Below are positions 1-5,218 of a stretch of 5,218 nt of DNA, piece after piece. Source of the stretch: Comamonadaceae bacterium (GTDB lineage: Bacteria > Pseudomonadota > Gammaproteobacteria > Burkholderiales > Burkholderiaceae_C); NCBI GenBank assembly GCA_947374485.1, contig CANCCF010000253.1, positions 1-5,218 of the forward strand, given 5' to 3'. Each line of letters opens with the position of its first letter. Positions within the stretch are counted from its first letter, which is position 1. Under the pieces are notes generated by a model. That model did no database searches. It worked only from the letters and a program-made list of their open reading frames with translations, and was not told the origin of the DNA. Made by a program: the position numbers and the translations under genes.

Positions 1-1
1 G

Positions 2-436
2 CTGGTCAGCCACGACCGGGCCCTGCTGCGCGCCGTGTGTGACGAGTTCTGGATGGTGTCGCGCGGCGGTGTGGAGCCCTTTGACGGTGACCTGGATGAC
101 TACCAGCGCTACCTGCTGGACGAGGCCAAGCGCCAACGCGAACTGGCCAAGGAGGAAGCCAAAAGCCAGACGCCCAAAGCCACTGTAGTGGCCCCGCCGG
201 AGCCACCCAAGGGACTGACCCATGACCAGGCCAGGCAGCTGAAAAAGGCGGTGTCTGCCGTAGAAGAAAAAATGGCCACCTTGAATACCGAAGGTGCGGC
301 GTTGGAGGGCAAGCTGTCCACCAACCCGCACCCGTCCGTCATTGCAGAAACCGGCAAGCGCTTGAAAGCGGTGAACCAGGAACTCAAGGCATTGGAAGAC
401 CAGTGGCTGGACCTGACCAGCCAGTTGGAAACCTGA
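2..436 (+). CDS. ABC-F family ATPase, YheS-type, C-terminal part (5' truncated by window)
   Basis: This is the end of a soluble ABC-F protein, a class with two ATPase domains and no membrane part; characterised members act on ribosomes. The reading frame is open from base 2, and 144 residues plus a TGA stop are visible. The fragment opens with LVSHDRALLRAV, which holds the switch (H-loop) histidine of the second ATPase domain at residue 4. It continues with VEPFDGDLDDYQ at about 24-35, the pattern seen just after ATPase domain 2 in E. coli YheS. Residues 40-60 are charged and helical, 60-72 form a Pro-rich linker, and 75-143 look like the coiled-coil C-terminal extension. Walker A, Walker B and the signature motif lie upstream of the window. 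The gene converges on the chemoreceptor gene with 24 bp between stops. ABC-F is near certain. The YheS branch is preferred over Uup because of the PFDGDLDDY motif, but the exact role of YheS in this lineage is not established. Confidence 0.9.
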   Translation: MVSHDRALLRAVCDEFWMVSRGGVEPFDGDLDDYQRYLLDEAKRQRELAKEEAKSQTPKATVVAPPEPPKGLTHDQARQLKKAVSAVEEKMATLNTEGAALEGKLSTNPHPSVIAETGKRLKAVNQELKALEDQWLDLTSQLET

Positions 437-460
437 GTCCGTTCAAGTTGCTCAGGTCGT

Positions 461-2008
461 TCAGGCCGAAAAGACCTTGACGGCAGCGAGCAGGCGCACG
501 GCCTGCTCACTCATGCTGTTGGCCGCTGCACTGCTTTGCTCGACCATGGCGGCGTTTTGCTGGGTCATCTCGTCGAGTTGGGACACGGCCTGGCCAACCT
601 GACCGATGCCGATGGCCTGCTCTTTGGAGGCCGCCGTGATCTCGGCAATCAGCTGGTTCACGCGCTCCACTTGCTGCACCACATCCTGCATGGTGGCACC
701 CGCATCCGACACCAGGCGCGAGCCGCTCTCCACCTTGCCTACCGAGTCATCTATCAGGCCCTTGATCTCGCGGGCAGCGGCCGCCGAGCGTCCGGCCAGG
801 CTGCGCACCTCGCTGGCCACCACGGCAAAGCCCCTGCCCTGCTCGCCCGCACGGGCCGCTTCCACGGCAGCGTTGAGCGCCAGGATATTTGTCTGAAAAG
901 CAATGCCATCGATCACGCTGATGATGTCGGCGATCTTGCGGCTGGACTCCGAGATCAAGGCCATGGTGGAAACCACATTGCCCATGGCCGCCCCACCCTT
1001 GCTCGCTACAGTGGTGGTGGCGTCCGCCAGTTGCGCGGCTTGTTGTGCGGTGTCTGAATTTTGCCGCACGGTTGCTGTCTGCTGTTCCATGGCTGCGGCG
1101 GTCTGCTCGAGGTTGGAGGCGGCCTGCTCCGTGCGGTCAGACAGATCGGAGTTGGCCATGGCGATTTCCTTGCTGGAGACCTGCACACCGCTCACCTGCT
1201 CCTGCACATCGGCCATCAAGGCCTGCAGGTTCAGCCCTGCTTGCGCAATGCCGCGGGCAATCAGCCCTATTTCGTCGCAACGCTCCAAACCCAAGTCGGA
1301 CGCCTGGGTGCCGCTGGCTACCTGCTGCGCAATCTGCAATATCTTGCTCAAGGGTGAAGTCACCTGGGCTTCTATGGTCAACCACGCAAAAGCGGTGGCT
1401 GCCAGCATGCCGCCGGCAACAACTGCCAGTGCCATGCCTTCCAGCCCCGAGAAACTCAGCGCGACGGCCTGAATGGCGACCATTACCAGCATGGGCAGGC
1501 GCACCCGCCAGGCCGTTGGCAGCACCTTCTGCATACTGGTCCAAGACATCAAGCCCGTGCGAACGATCAGCCCGCGGCGAAATGCCAGGCCCTTGGCGCG
1601 CCCTTCGCGGAAGCGCCGGTAGAGGTCTTCAGCGGCGCTCACCTCTGCATCCGCCGGTTTGGTGCGAACCGACAAATAGCCGACCAGTGTGCCATTGCGC
1701 ACCATGGGGGCCGCGTTGGCGCGCACCCAATAGTGGTCGCCATCCTTGCGCCGGTTCTTTACCAAGGCGGTCCAGGAGTAGCCAGCTTTCAGGGAACTCC
1801 ACATATCGGCAAAGGCTTCCACCGGCATGTCGGGATGCCGCACGATGTTGTGCGGCTGCCCCATCAGTTCCTCCTGCTCAAAGCCGCTGGTGCGTATGAA
1901 CGACGCATTCGCATAGTTGATTCGGCTGGTGGTGTCGGTGGTGGAGAGCAGTGTCTCAGAGCCCGAAAACTCGTAAGCCCGCTGGGTAACCGGTAGATTG
2001 GTGCGCAT
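461..2008 (-). CDS. aer: Aer-type aerotaxis/redox receptor (PAS-HAMP-MCP)
   Basis: This is a methyl-accepting chemotaxis-type receptor of 515 residues (E. coli Aer has 506) that should sense cell redox or oxygen through PAS-bound FAD and signal to CheA/CheW. The start is MRTNLPVTQ. The PAS domain covers about 18-115, with VRHPDMP at 56-62. From memory of the E. coli protein, R57, H58, D60 and W70 fall at the same numbers as its FAD-pocket residues. KNRRKDGDHYWVRANAAPM at 84-102 is almost identical in Aer. Two hydrophobic stretches at about 170-187 and 192-210 suit a membrane hairpin with no periplasmic sensor. A HAMP-like segment follows (P219, DEIG at 245-248). The MCP hairpin tip is at about 369-400 (IAFQTNILALNAAVEAARAG). 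There is no C-terminal NWETF-type CheR tether. The ATG is chosen because NLPVT near the N-terminus is the family norm and AGGAG lies upstream; the frame also has a TTG nine codons earlier. No other chemotaxis gene is in the window, so it appears to be a stand-alone receptor. Confidence 0.93.
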   Translation of the reverse strand: MRTNLPVTQRAYEFSGSETLLSTTDTTSRINYANASFIRTSGFEQEELMGQPHNIVRHPDMPVEAFADMWSSLKAGYSWTALVKNRRKDGDHYWVRANAAPMVRNGTLVGYLSVRTKPADAEVSAAEDLYRRFREGRAKGLAFRRGLIVRTGLMSWTSMQKVLPTAWRVRLPMLVMVAIQAVALSFSGLEGMALAVVAGGMLAATAFAWLTIEAQVTSPLSKILQIAQQVASGTQASDLGLERCDEIGLIARGIAQAGLNLQALMADVQEQVSGVQVSSKEIAMANSDLSDRTEQAASNLEQTAAAMEQQTATVRQNSDTAQQAAQLADATTTVASKGGAAMGNVVSTMALISESSRKIADIISVIDGIAFQTNILALNAAVEAARAGEQGRGFAVVASEVRSLAGRSAAAAREIKGLIDDSVGKVESGSRLVSDAGATMQDVVQQVERVNQLIAEITAASKEQAIGIGQVGQAVSQLDEMTQQNAAMVEQSSAAANSMSEQAVRLLAAVKVFSA

Positions 2009-2020
2009 GGTGTAGAACGA

Positions 2021-2025
2021 CTCCT
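2021..2025 (-). promoter_or_regulatory. Ribosome binding site of the Aer-type receptor gene
   Basis: AGGAG on the minus strand lies 12 nt before the ATG at 2006-2008. The spacing is longer than usual, but it is the only purine-rich match nearby. The upstream TTG at 2033-2035 would place this site inside the coding region, so it supports the ATG start. Confidence 0.5.
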
Positions 2026-2062
2026 GTTGTTCCAAACGACGGGTGGTATCAATTTTTGTGCG

Positions 2063-2091
2063 ATTATGTGTTCATTTATTTTTGTGTGCAA
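2063..2091 (-). promoter_or_regulatory. Candidate sigma-70 promoter for the Aer-type receptor gene
   Basis: On the minus strand a CATAAT -10 box (2063-2068, five of six matches to consensus) lies 17 nt after TTGCAC (2086-2091); the overlapping TTTGCA with 18 nt spacing is an alternative -35. It sits in an AT-rich patch just downstream of the tRNA terminator and would give a leader of roughly 50 nt. I see no match to the flagellar sigma-28 pattern (GCCGATAA), which often drives chemoreceptor genes. The assignment is by eye. Confidence 0.4.
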
Positions 2092-2153
2092 AAATTAATT
2101 GAGGCCTTCCAAGTCAGGACTGTCAGCGCCTTGGGCGTCCAAAAAACAGGCAT

Positions 2154-2190
2154 AAAAAAAGCCCGCTACCAATTCAGTAGCGGGCTTTTT
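2154..2190 (-). terminator. Strong Rho-independent terminator after the tRNA-Lys genes
   Basis: A perfect inverted repeat pairs GCCCGCTAC (2161-2169) with GTAGCGGGC (2177-2185) around a 7-nt loop. It is flanked by A7 (2154-2160) and T5 (2186-2190), which extend the stem by five A-U pairs. Read on the minus strand it is a 9-bp GC-rich stem followed by seven U, a textbook terminator 19 nt past the CCA of tRNA-Lys(CTT). The T5 on the other side means it could also stop plus-strand transcription. It separates the tRNA/tol-pal unit from the receptor gene. Confidence 0.93.
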
Positions 2191-2208
2191 CCCCAGGGGG
2201 CTTGTTTG

Positions 2209-2284
2209 TGGTGGGTTCTGAGAGATTCGAACTCTCGACCTACGGATTAAGAGTCCGCTGCTCTACCAGCTGAGCTAAGAACCC
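2209..2284 (-). tRNA. tRNA-Lys, anticodon CTT
   Basis: This is a complete 76-nt tRNA including an encoded CCA (2209-2211). The acceptor stem pairs GGGTTCT with AGAACCC perfectly and the discriminator base is A. The D-arm carries AGCTCAGCTGGTAGAGC, the anticodon loop reads CTCTTAA with the anticodon at 2249-2251, and the T-arm carries GTTCGAATC. U36-A37 is present, as needed for t6A and its cyclic derivative ct6A. CUU reads AAG only. E. coli manages with a UUU isoacceptor alone, so a dedicated CUU tRNA fits a GC-rich genome that favours AAG. It is 29 nt downstream of the tRNA-Lys(TTT) gene on the same strand. Confidence 0.97.
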
Positions 2285-2313
2285 ACAAAACTTGTGAACA
2301 TCATGTAAAAAAT

Positions 2314-2389
2314 TGGTGGGACGTGCGGGGGTCGAACCCACGACAAACGGATTAAAAGTCCGCTGCTCTACCAACTGAGCTAACGTCCC
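2314..2389 (-). tRNA. tRNA-Lys, anticodon TTT
   Basis: This is a complete 76-nt tRNA with encoded CCA (2314-2316). The acceptor stem GGGACGT pairs fully with ACGTCCC and the discriminator is A. The D-arm carries AGCTCAGTTGGTAGAGC, the anticodon loop is CTTTTAA with the anticodon at 2354-2356, and the T-arm carries GGTTCGACC. It reads AAA and, by wobble, AAG. The anticodon arm matches that of its CTT neighbour apart from the wobble base, while the acceptor and T stems differ, so this is not a recent tandem copy. It is the first tRNA of the pair in transcription order, 46 bp after the tcdA stop. An A6 run at 2307-2312 gives U6 just past its CCA, but no extra stem precedes it. Confidence 0.97.
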
Positions 2390-2434
2390 ATCAGGCTACA
2401 GCAACTGTTGTCACCGCAATCTGCCAAGCCTTAA

Positions 2435-2465
2435 ATTATAGCGTGATATTGGTGTGCGAATTAAG
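2435..2465 (-). promoter_or_regulatory. Candidate tRNA-Lys promoter overlapping the tcdA stop codon
   Basis: The minus strand carries a perfect TATAAT -10 box at 2435-2440; its second to fifth bases include the TAA stop of tcdA. The upstream half is weak: TTAATT with 18 nt spacing is the best -35 I can find (three of six matches). Initiation near 2428 would give a leader of about 40 nt before the first tRNA. The -10 is clear by eye. Whether it drives the tRNAs is inferred from its place. Confidence 0.45.
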
Positions 2466-3233
2466 TGCTGCTGCAGAAATTTTGTCCATGACAAGGCCTG
2501 CTGCACACAAGCCAAACGTGGCGGTCACAGTGACCGATGAGCCATAGCCATGGCAATTCAGTGAGCCATCCGATGCCAGGGCGCAAGACGCATCGGGCGG
2601 CGCTACGGCTTCGCGGCTGAACACGCAATGCACACCCATGGATTTGCCTTCCTTGGGCGCACCGTGGAACTTGCGCAACTGGTAGCGCACCTGGGCCAAC
2701 AAGGGGTCATGGGTCACCTGTGACAGGTCGGCCACATCCACCAAATGCCCGTGGCGTTTGCCGCCCGCTGCACCGACTGAAACGAACATAGCCTTGTGGC
2801 GTCGAGCCCATTGCGCCATGGCGGTTTTGGATTTCACCTGGTCACAGGCATCGACCACGGCTGTCACGTTCTCTGGCAACAAATGAGGCCAGTTGTCGGG
2901 CTCGACAAACTCGTCCACGCAATGCACCTTGCAGTACGGGTTGATCTGTGCAATGCGCTGCTGCATGGCATGGATTTTCGCCATCCCCAGGGTGGTGGTG
3001 AGAGCATGCACCTGGCGGTTGATGTTGGACTCTGCCACATGGTCCATGTCCAGAAGGGTAATCTCGCCCACACCAGTGCGCGCAAGTGCCTCGGCCACCC
3101 AAGAGCCAACGCCGCCTATGCCGACAATGGCAACATGGCTACGCTGGATGCGCTCGGCCGGCGCCAGGCCGTAGAGGCGCTGCAATCCTGCAAAGCGCCG
3201 ACCGGTATCGACCTGCGGTTCGCTCACAGGCAC
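2436..3233 (-). CDS. tcdA: tRNA threonylcarbamoyladenosine dehydratase TcdA (CsdL/YgdL)
   Basis: TcdA is an E1-like, ThiF-family enzyme. In the cytoplasm it uses ATP to dehydrate and cyclise t6A at tRNA position 37 to ct6A. The protein has 265 residues (E. coli about 268). RRFAGLQRLYG at 12-22 opens the conserved core. The nucleotide loop VGIGGVGSWVAEALARTG spans 37-54, DMD is at 62-64 and NRQVHAL at 72-78. DACDQV at 128-133 and VHCVFSREAV at 201-210 also match the TcdA pattern, and VTVTATFG at 234-241 is the typical C-terminal strand. No rhodanese or MoeB/ThiF extension is present. The start is GTG, three bases after the cpoB TAA. There is no clear ribosome site and no in-frame ATG before residue 64, so translation is probably coupled; a GTG two codons later is possible. 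It is the last protein gene before the two tRNA-Lys genes, which are expected substrates. Confidence 0.93.
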   Translation of the reverse strand: MPVSEPQVDTGRRFAGLQRLYGLAPAERIQRSHVAIVGIGGVGSWVAEALARTGVGEITLLDMDHVAESNINRQVHALTTTLGMAKIHAMQQRIAQINPYCKVHCVDEFVEPDNWPHLLPENVTAVVDACDQVKSKTAMAQWARRHKAMFVSVGAAGGKRHGHLVDVADLSQVTHDPLLAQVRYQLRKFHGAPKEGKSMGVHCVFSREAVAPPDASCALASDGSLNCHGYGSSVTVTATFGLCAAGLVMDKISAAALNSHTNITL

Positions 3234-3236
3234 CGC

Positions 3237-4031
3237 TTACTTGAGGCGAGCCAGCCTGTCCTTAGCGGCGTTGGCTGCTTCGGTGGTGGGGTAGGTGGCG
3301 ATGATGTCTTCGAGCGTCTTGCGCGCGGCCTTGGTCTCTTTGGCTTCGGACTGGCAGTTGGCAATCGTCAGCATGGCCTCGGGAGCATGCATATGGGCCG
3401 GCGCCATGGCAATCAGGCTTTTGAAATTGACCACCGCGCTCTTGCAGTCCTTGTTGGCATACTGTGCATTGCCCAGCCAGAACAGGGCTGATGCCCGGTA
3501 GCCGGTCTGCGGGTTGCGGTTCAAAAAGTCCACGAAGCCGTTGGTGGCGGCTGCAAAGTCACCTTTGCGGAACACGGCCAGGTTGGCGTCGTATTCGCGT
3601 TTTTCTGCCGGGTCGGCCAAAAACTCCTTGCCGTCCACGGTAACCGGCAAGGGTTCGAATTTGCGCAGCCTGTCGTCCAGCGCCACGCTGGCGTCCTTTT
3701 GTCGCCGCTGAAACTCGGAGAGATCTCGCGCGAGTTGCTCGTTCTGGCCACGCAGCTTGGCCATGTCGGCACGTGACGCTTCCAGCTGGTTTTGCAGGTC
3801 GAGGATGCTGCGGCGCAATTGGGCGGCTTCCTCAGATGCCCTTTGCATTTCTTCCGTGATCTTGCGATCGGTATCAGCCTTGTCCTGCTTCACAGCGTCG
3901 ACGCGCTGGCGCAGATCGAGGATGGCACGGCGCGCCTCTTCATCGTCAAAGATTCCGGCCGAGGCTGTGCCCGCTGCCAGCAGCAGACCGGCAACCAAGA
4001 GTGAGCGTTGCAGAAGGGACCGAACAGGCAT
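3237..4031 (-). CDS. cpoB: Cell division coordinator CpoB (YbgF), Tol-Pal associated
   Basis: CpoB is a periplasmic protein that in E. coli binds TolA and couples Tol-Pal constriction of the outer membrane to peptidoglycan synthesis by PBP1B. The chosen product has 264 residues. A signal peptide (MPVRSLLQRS, then a Leu/Ala core) ends in TASA with likely cleavage after A25. A long charged heptad region at about 30-125 is the coiled coil that trimerises in the family. A short linker leads to the TPR domain at about 146-262, where YDANLAVFRKGDFAAA, ALFWLGNAQYANKDCKSAV and APEAMLTIANCQ mark three TPR-like repeats. The ATG gives the cleanest signal peptide and begins 11 nt after the pal stop. A TTG at 4044-4046 overlaps the pal TGA as TTGA and would add five residues. 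Neither has a good ribosome site, so coupling to pal is likely. Two cysteines (C196, C226) lie in the TPR region. Confidence 0.92.
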   Translation of the reverse strand: MPVRSLLQRSLLVAGLLLAAGTASAGIFDDEEARRAILDLRQRVDAVKQDKADTDRKITEEMQRASEEAAQLRRSILDLQNQLEASRADMAKLRGQNEQLARDLSEFQRRQKDASVALDDRLRKFEPLPVTVDGKEFLADPAEKREYDANLAVFRKGDFAAATNGFVDFLNRNPQTGYRASALFWLGNAQYANKDCKSAVVNFKSLIAMAPAHMHAPEAMLTIANCQSEAKETKAARKTLEDIIATYPTTEAANAAKDRLARLK

Positions 4032-4042
4032 GGTCACAGCGT

Positions 4043-4591
4043 TCAACGGTAGGAGATTTCAGCGCGGCGATTCTTTTCCATCGCGGCCTCGGTGCTGCCC
4101 TGCACTGCGGGCTTTTCCTTGCCGAAGCTCACGGCTTCGAGCTGGTTGTCGGGCACGCCCAACAAGCTCAAGGCCTTGCGCACGGCTTCCGCGCGCTTCT
4201 GGCCCAGGGCCAGGTTGTATTCCCGGCCACCGCGCTCATCGGTATGCCCTTCGACAACCACTTTGCGGGTCTTGTCGGCACGGATGATTTTGGCGTGCGA
4301 CTCTATCGCAGCCTGAAACTCGGGGCGAATTGAAAAACTGTCGTAGTCAAAATAGACCACGCGGTTGGAGGCCTGCATGGCGGCATCCTGGGCCGATTTG
4401 GACAGATCAACCGACGCCACAGCCCCCTTGCCAACGGCCGATCCATTGGCGTTTTTGGCAGCATCAGCCTCTGCGGCTGCGGCTGCGGATGTGGCCGAGC
4501 GGTCCTCCACGGGCACGCTGTCGAGCTTGACGGCAGAGCCGCAGGCGCTGAGCAGGGCCGCCAGACTCAGCAGGATCAAAGTACGTTTCAT
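4043..4591 (-). CDS. pal: Peptidoglycan-associated outer-membrane lipoprotein Pal
   Basis: Pal anchors the outer membrane to peptidoglycan and is the target that TolB shuttles on and off. The protein has 182 residues. A short lipoprotein signal ends in the lipobox LSAC with C17 as the lipidated residue. Gly at +2 is compatible with outer-membrane sorting. Residues 18-75 form a loose Ala-rich tether. The OmpA-like domain covers about 76-182, with VVYFDYDSFSI at 78-88, EGHTDERGGREYNLALGQKRA at 114-134 and KNRRAEISYR at the end. D118 and R133 sit where the diaminopimelate-binding Asp and Arg fall in this family. The start is fixed by a strong AAGGAG site 6 nt upstream. It follows tolB by 30 bp and precedes cpoB with almost no gap, the standard order. 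Confidence 0.97.
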   Translation of the reverse strand: MKRTLILLSLAALLSACGSAVKLDSVPVEDRSATSAAAAAEADAAKNANGSAVGKGAVASVDLSKSAQDAAMQASNRVVYFDYDSFSIRPEFQAAIESHAKIIRADKTRKVVVEGHTDERGGREYNLALGQKRAEAVRKALSLLGVPDNQLEAVSFGKEKPAVQGSTEAAMEKNRRAEISYR

Positions 4592-4597
4592 TCCAGA

Positions 4598-4603
4598 CTC
4601 CTT
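4598..4603 (-). promoter_or_regulatory. Ribosome binding site of pal
   Basis: AAGGAG on the minus strand is 6 nt before the pal ATG. It is the only strong Shine-Dalgarno match among the four tol-pal-tcdA genes visible here. That fits the need for far more Pal than TolB or CpoB from one transcript. Confidence 0.8.
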
Positions 4604-4621
4604 ATTTAAAAAACCAGATCT

Positions 4622-5218
4622 CTACTTTTGAAAGGGGCCCCAATTGGGCTCCCGAATGTCGCCCGTCTGGCCAGCCAGACGTGCTTTGATCTTTCCATCC
4701 AGCGTGGTGGTCATCAGTGCCTCTTTGCCCTGTTGCTGGGTGGCATAAATCAGCAGCCTGCTGTTGGGCGAAAAGCTGGGCCGCTCGTCCGCAACGGTGT
4801 CTGTGATGGCCGTGGCATTGCCCGACGCCAGCTCCATCACGTGCAGCTTGAAGGCGCCGCTGACGCGCGAGATATAGGCCATCCAGCGCCCATCCGGGCT
4901 CAGTGCGGGCGAGATGTTGTAGTTTCCCGTGAAGGTCACCCGCTCCGGGTTGCCACCCGCCACCGGCACCTTGTAGATCTGGGGCGAGCCGCCGCGGTCG
5001 CTGACGAAATAAATGCTTCGGCCATCGGCGGTGAATGCGGGCTCGGTGTCGATGGAGGAAGATTGGGCAATGCGGCGGGGCTCGGAACCCGGAGCCGCCA
5101 GGTTCAGCAGATTGAGCTGGGAGCCGCCGTCGCGGCTGAGCGTCAGAGCCAGGGTCTTGCCGTCCGGTGACCAGGCCGGCGCACTGTTGGAGCCTTTGAA
5201 GTTGGCCACCAACTGCCG
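4622..5218 (-). CDS. tolB: Tol-Pal system beta-propeller protein TolB, C-terminal part (5' truncated by window)
   Basis: TolB is a periplasmic protein whose beta-propeller binds Pal and whose N-terminus binds TolA. Only the last 198 residues and the TAG stop are visible; the frame stays open to the window edge, so the signal peptide, TolA box and N-terminal domain are missing. The fragment shows repeated WD40-like/PD40 blades: APAWSPDGKTLALTLSRDGG, then ALSPDGRWMAYISRVSG, then RPSFSPNSRLLIYATQQQG. Between them are TEPAFTADGRSIYFVSDRGG and SPQIYKVPVAGGNPERVTF. The end, REPNWGPFQK, is the typical TolB C-terminus. It is the most upstream visible gene of the tolB-pal-cpoB-tcdA series. No truncation or frameshift is seen. 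Confidence 0.96.
   Translation of the reverse strand, partial: RQLVANFKGSNSAPAWSPDGKTLALTLSRDGGSQLNLLNLAAPGSEPRRIAQSSSIDTEPAFTADGRSIYFVSDRGGSPQIYKVPVAGGNPERVTFTGNYNISPALSPDGRWMAYISRVSGAFKLHVMELASGNATAITDTVADERPSFSPNSRLLIYATQQQGKEALMTTTLDGKIKARLAGQTGDIREPNWGPFQK

Noticed and set aside
431..457. Inverted repeat ACCTGAG/CTCAGGT between the convergent ABC-F and aer stops, considered as a shared terminator
   Set aside because: The stem is only 7 bp with a 13-nt loop and no U-tract on either strand; it may be chance.
536..1899. Long open frames on the plus strand opposite the receptor gene (up to 284 codons)
   Set aside because: They are shadows of the GC-rich aer coding sequence, with no recognisable domain, low-complexity Arg/Ala/Pro composition and no ribosome site.
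2056..2250. Plus-strand frame of 64 codons ending in LRDSNSRPTD
   Set aside because: The tail is the antisense translation of the tRNA-Lys(CTT) gene, a well-known source of false proteins, and the frame also runs through the terminator hairpin.
2284..2296. CACAA/TTGTG inverted repeat and nearby U6 between the tRNAs, considered as an internal terminator
   Set aside because: The stem is 5 bp, overlaps the 5' end of the tRNA, and lies after the U-run in the direction of transcription.
2209..2389. tRNA-Lys pair as an attachment site of an integrated element
   Set aside because: No integrase, no repeat of a tRNA 3' end and no foreign-looking genes are present; both flanks are core chromosomal genes.
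2796..3491. Plus-strand open frame of 231 codons across tcdA and cpoB
   Set aside because: It spans two well-identified genes on the other strand and has His/Gly-rich composition typical of antisense GC-rich frames.

Overview
This window looks like ordinary chromosomal housekeeping DNA from a GC-rich betaproteobacterium, most likely in or near the Comamonadaceae (Rhodoferax, Polaromonas, Acidovorax relatives). That placement is inferred from the style of the proteins (an Aer/MCP with an N-terminal MRxNLPVT start, a CpoB with a long coiled coil), the GC-rich codon use and the presence of both tRNA-Lys isoacceptors. I see no transposase, integrase, phage gene, CRISPR array or toxin-antitoxin pair.

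Layout from left to right. (1) Positions 2-436, plus strand: the last 144 residues of an ABC-F ATPase of the YheS type, cut by the window edge. (2) Positions 461-2008, minus strand and convergent with it: a complete Aer-type aerotaxis/redox receptor (PAS, membrane hairpin, HAMP, MCP signalling domain). (3) Positions 2009-2208: the aer leader with a candidate promoter, then a very strong intrinsic terminator at 2154-2190. (4) Positions 2209-2389, minus strand: two tRNA-Lys genes, anticodons CTT and TTT, each with an encoded CCA. (5) Positions 2436-5218, minus strand: in transcription order tolB (5' end outside the window), pal, cpoB (ybgF) and tcdA, closely packed.

TolB, Pal and CpoB are the periplasmic and outer-membrane part of the Tol-Pal envelope system, which links outer membrane, peptidoglycan and the inner-membrane TolQRA motor during cell division. 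TcdA makes the cyclic form of t6A at position 37 of ANN-decoding tRNAs, and the two tRNA-Lys genes just downstream both carry the U36-A37 pair expected of such substrates. No terminator is visible between tolB and the tRNAs, and a perfect TATAAT overlaps the tcdA stop codon. The tRNAs may therefore be made both from their own promoter and by read-through from the tol-pal operon, with the terminator at 2154-2190 closing the unit.

No undescribed system is evident. The points most worth a second look are the tol-pal/tcdA/tRNA-Lys linkage, the promoter embedded in the tcdA stop, and the Tar-like methylation-type sites in the Aer homologue.
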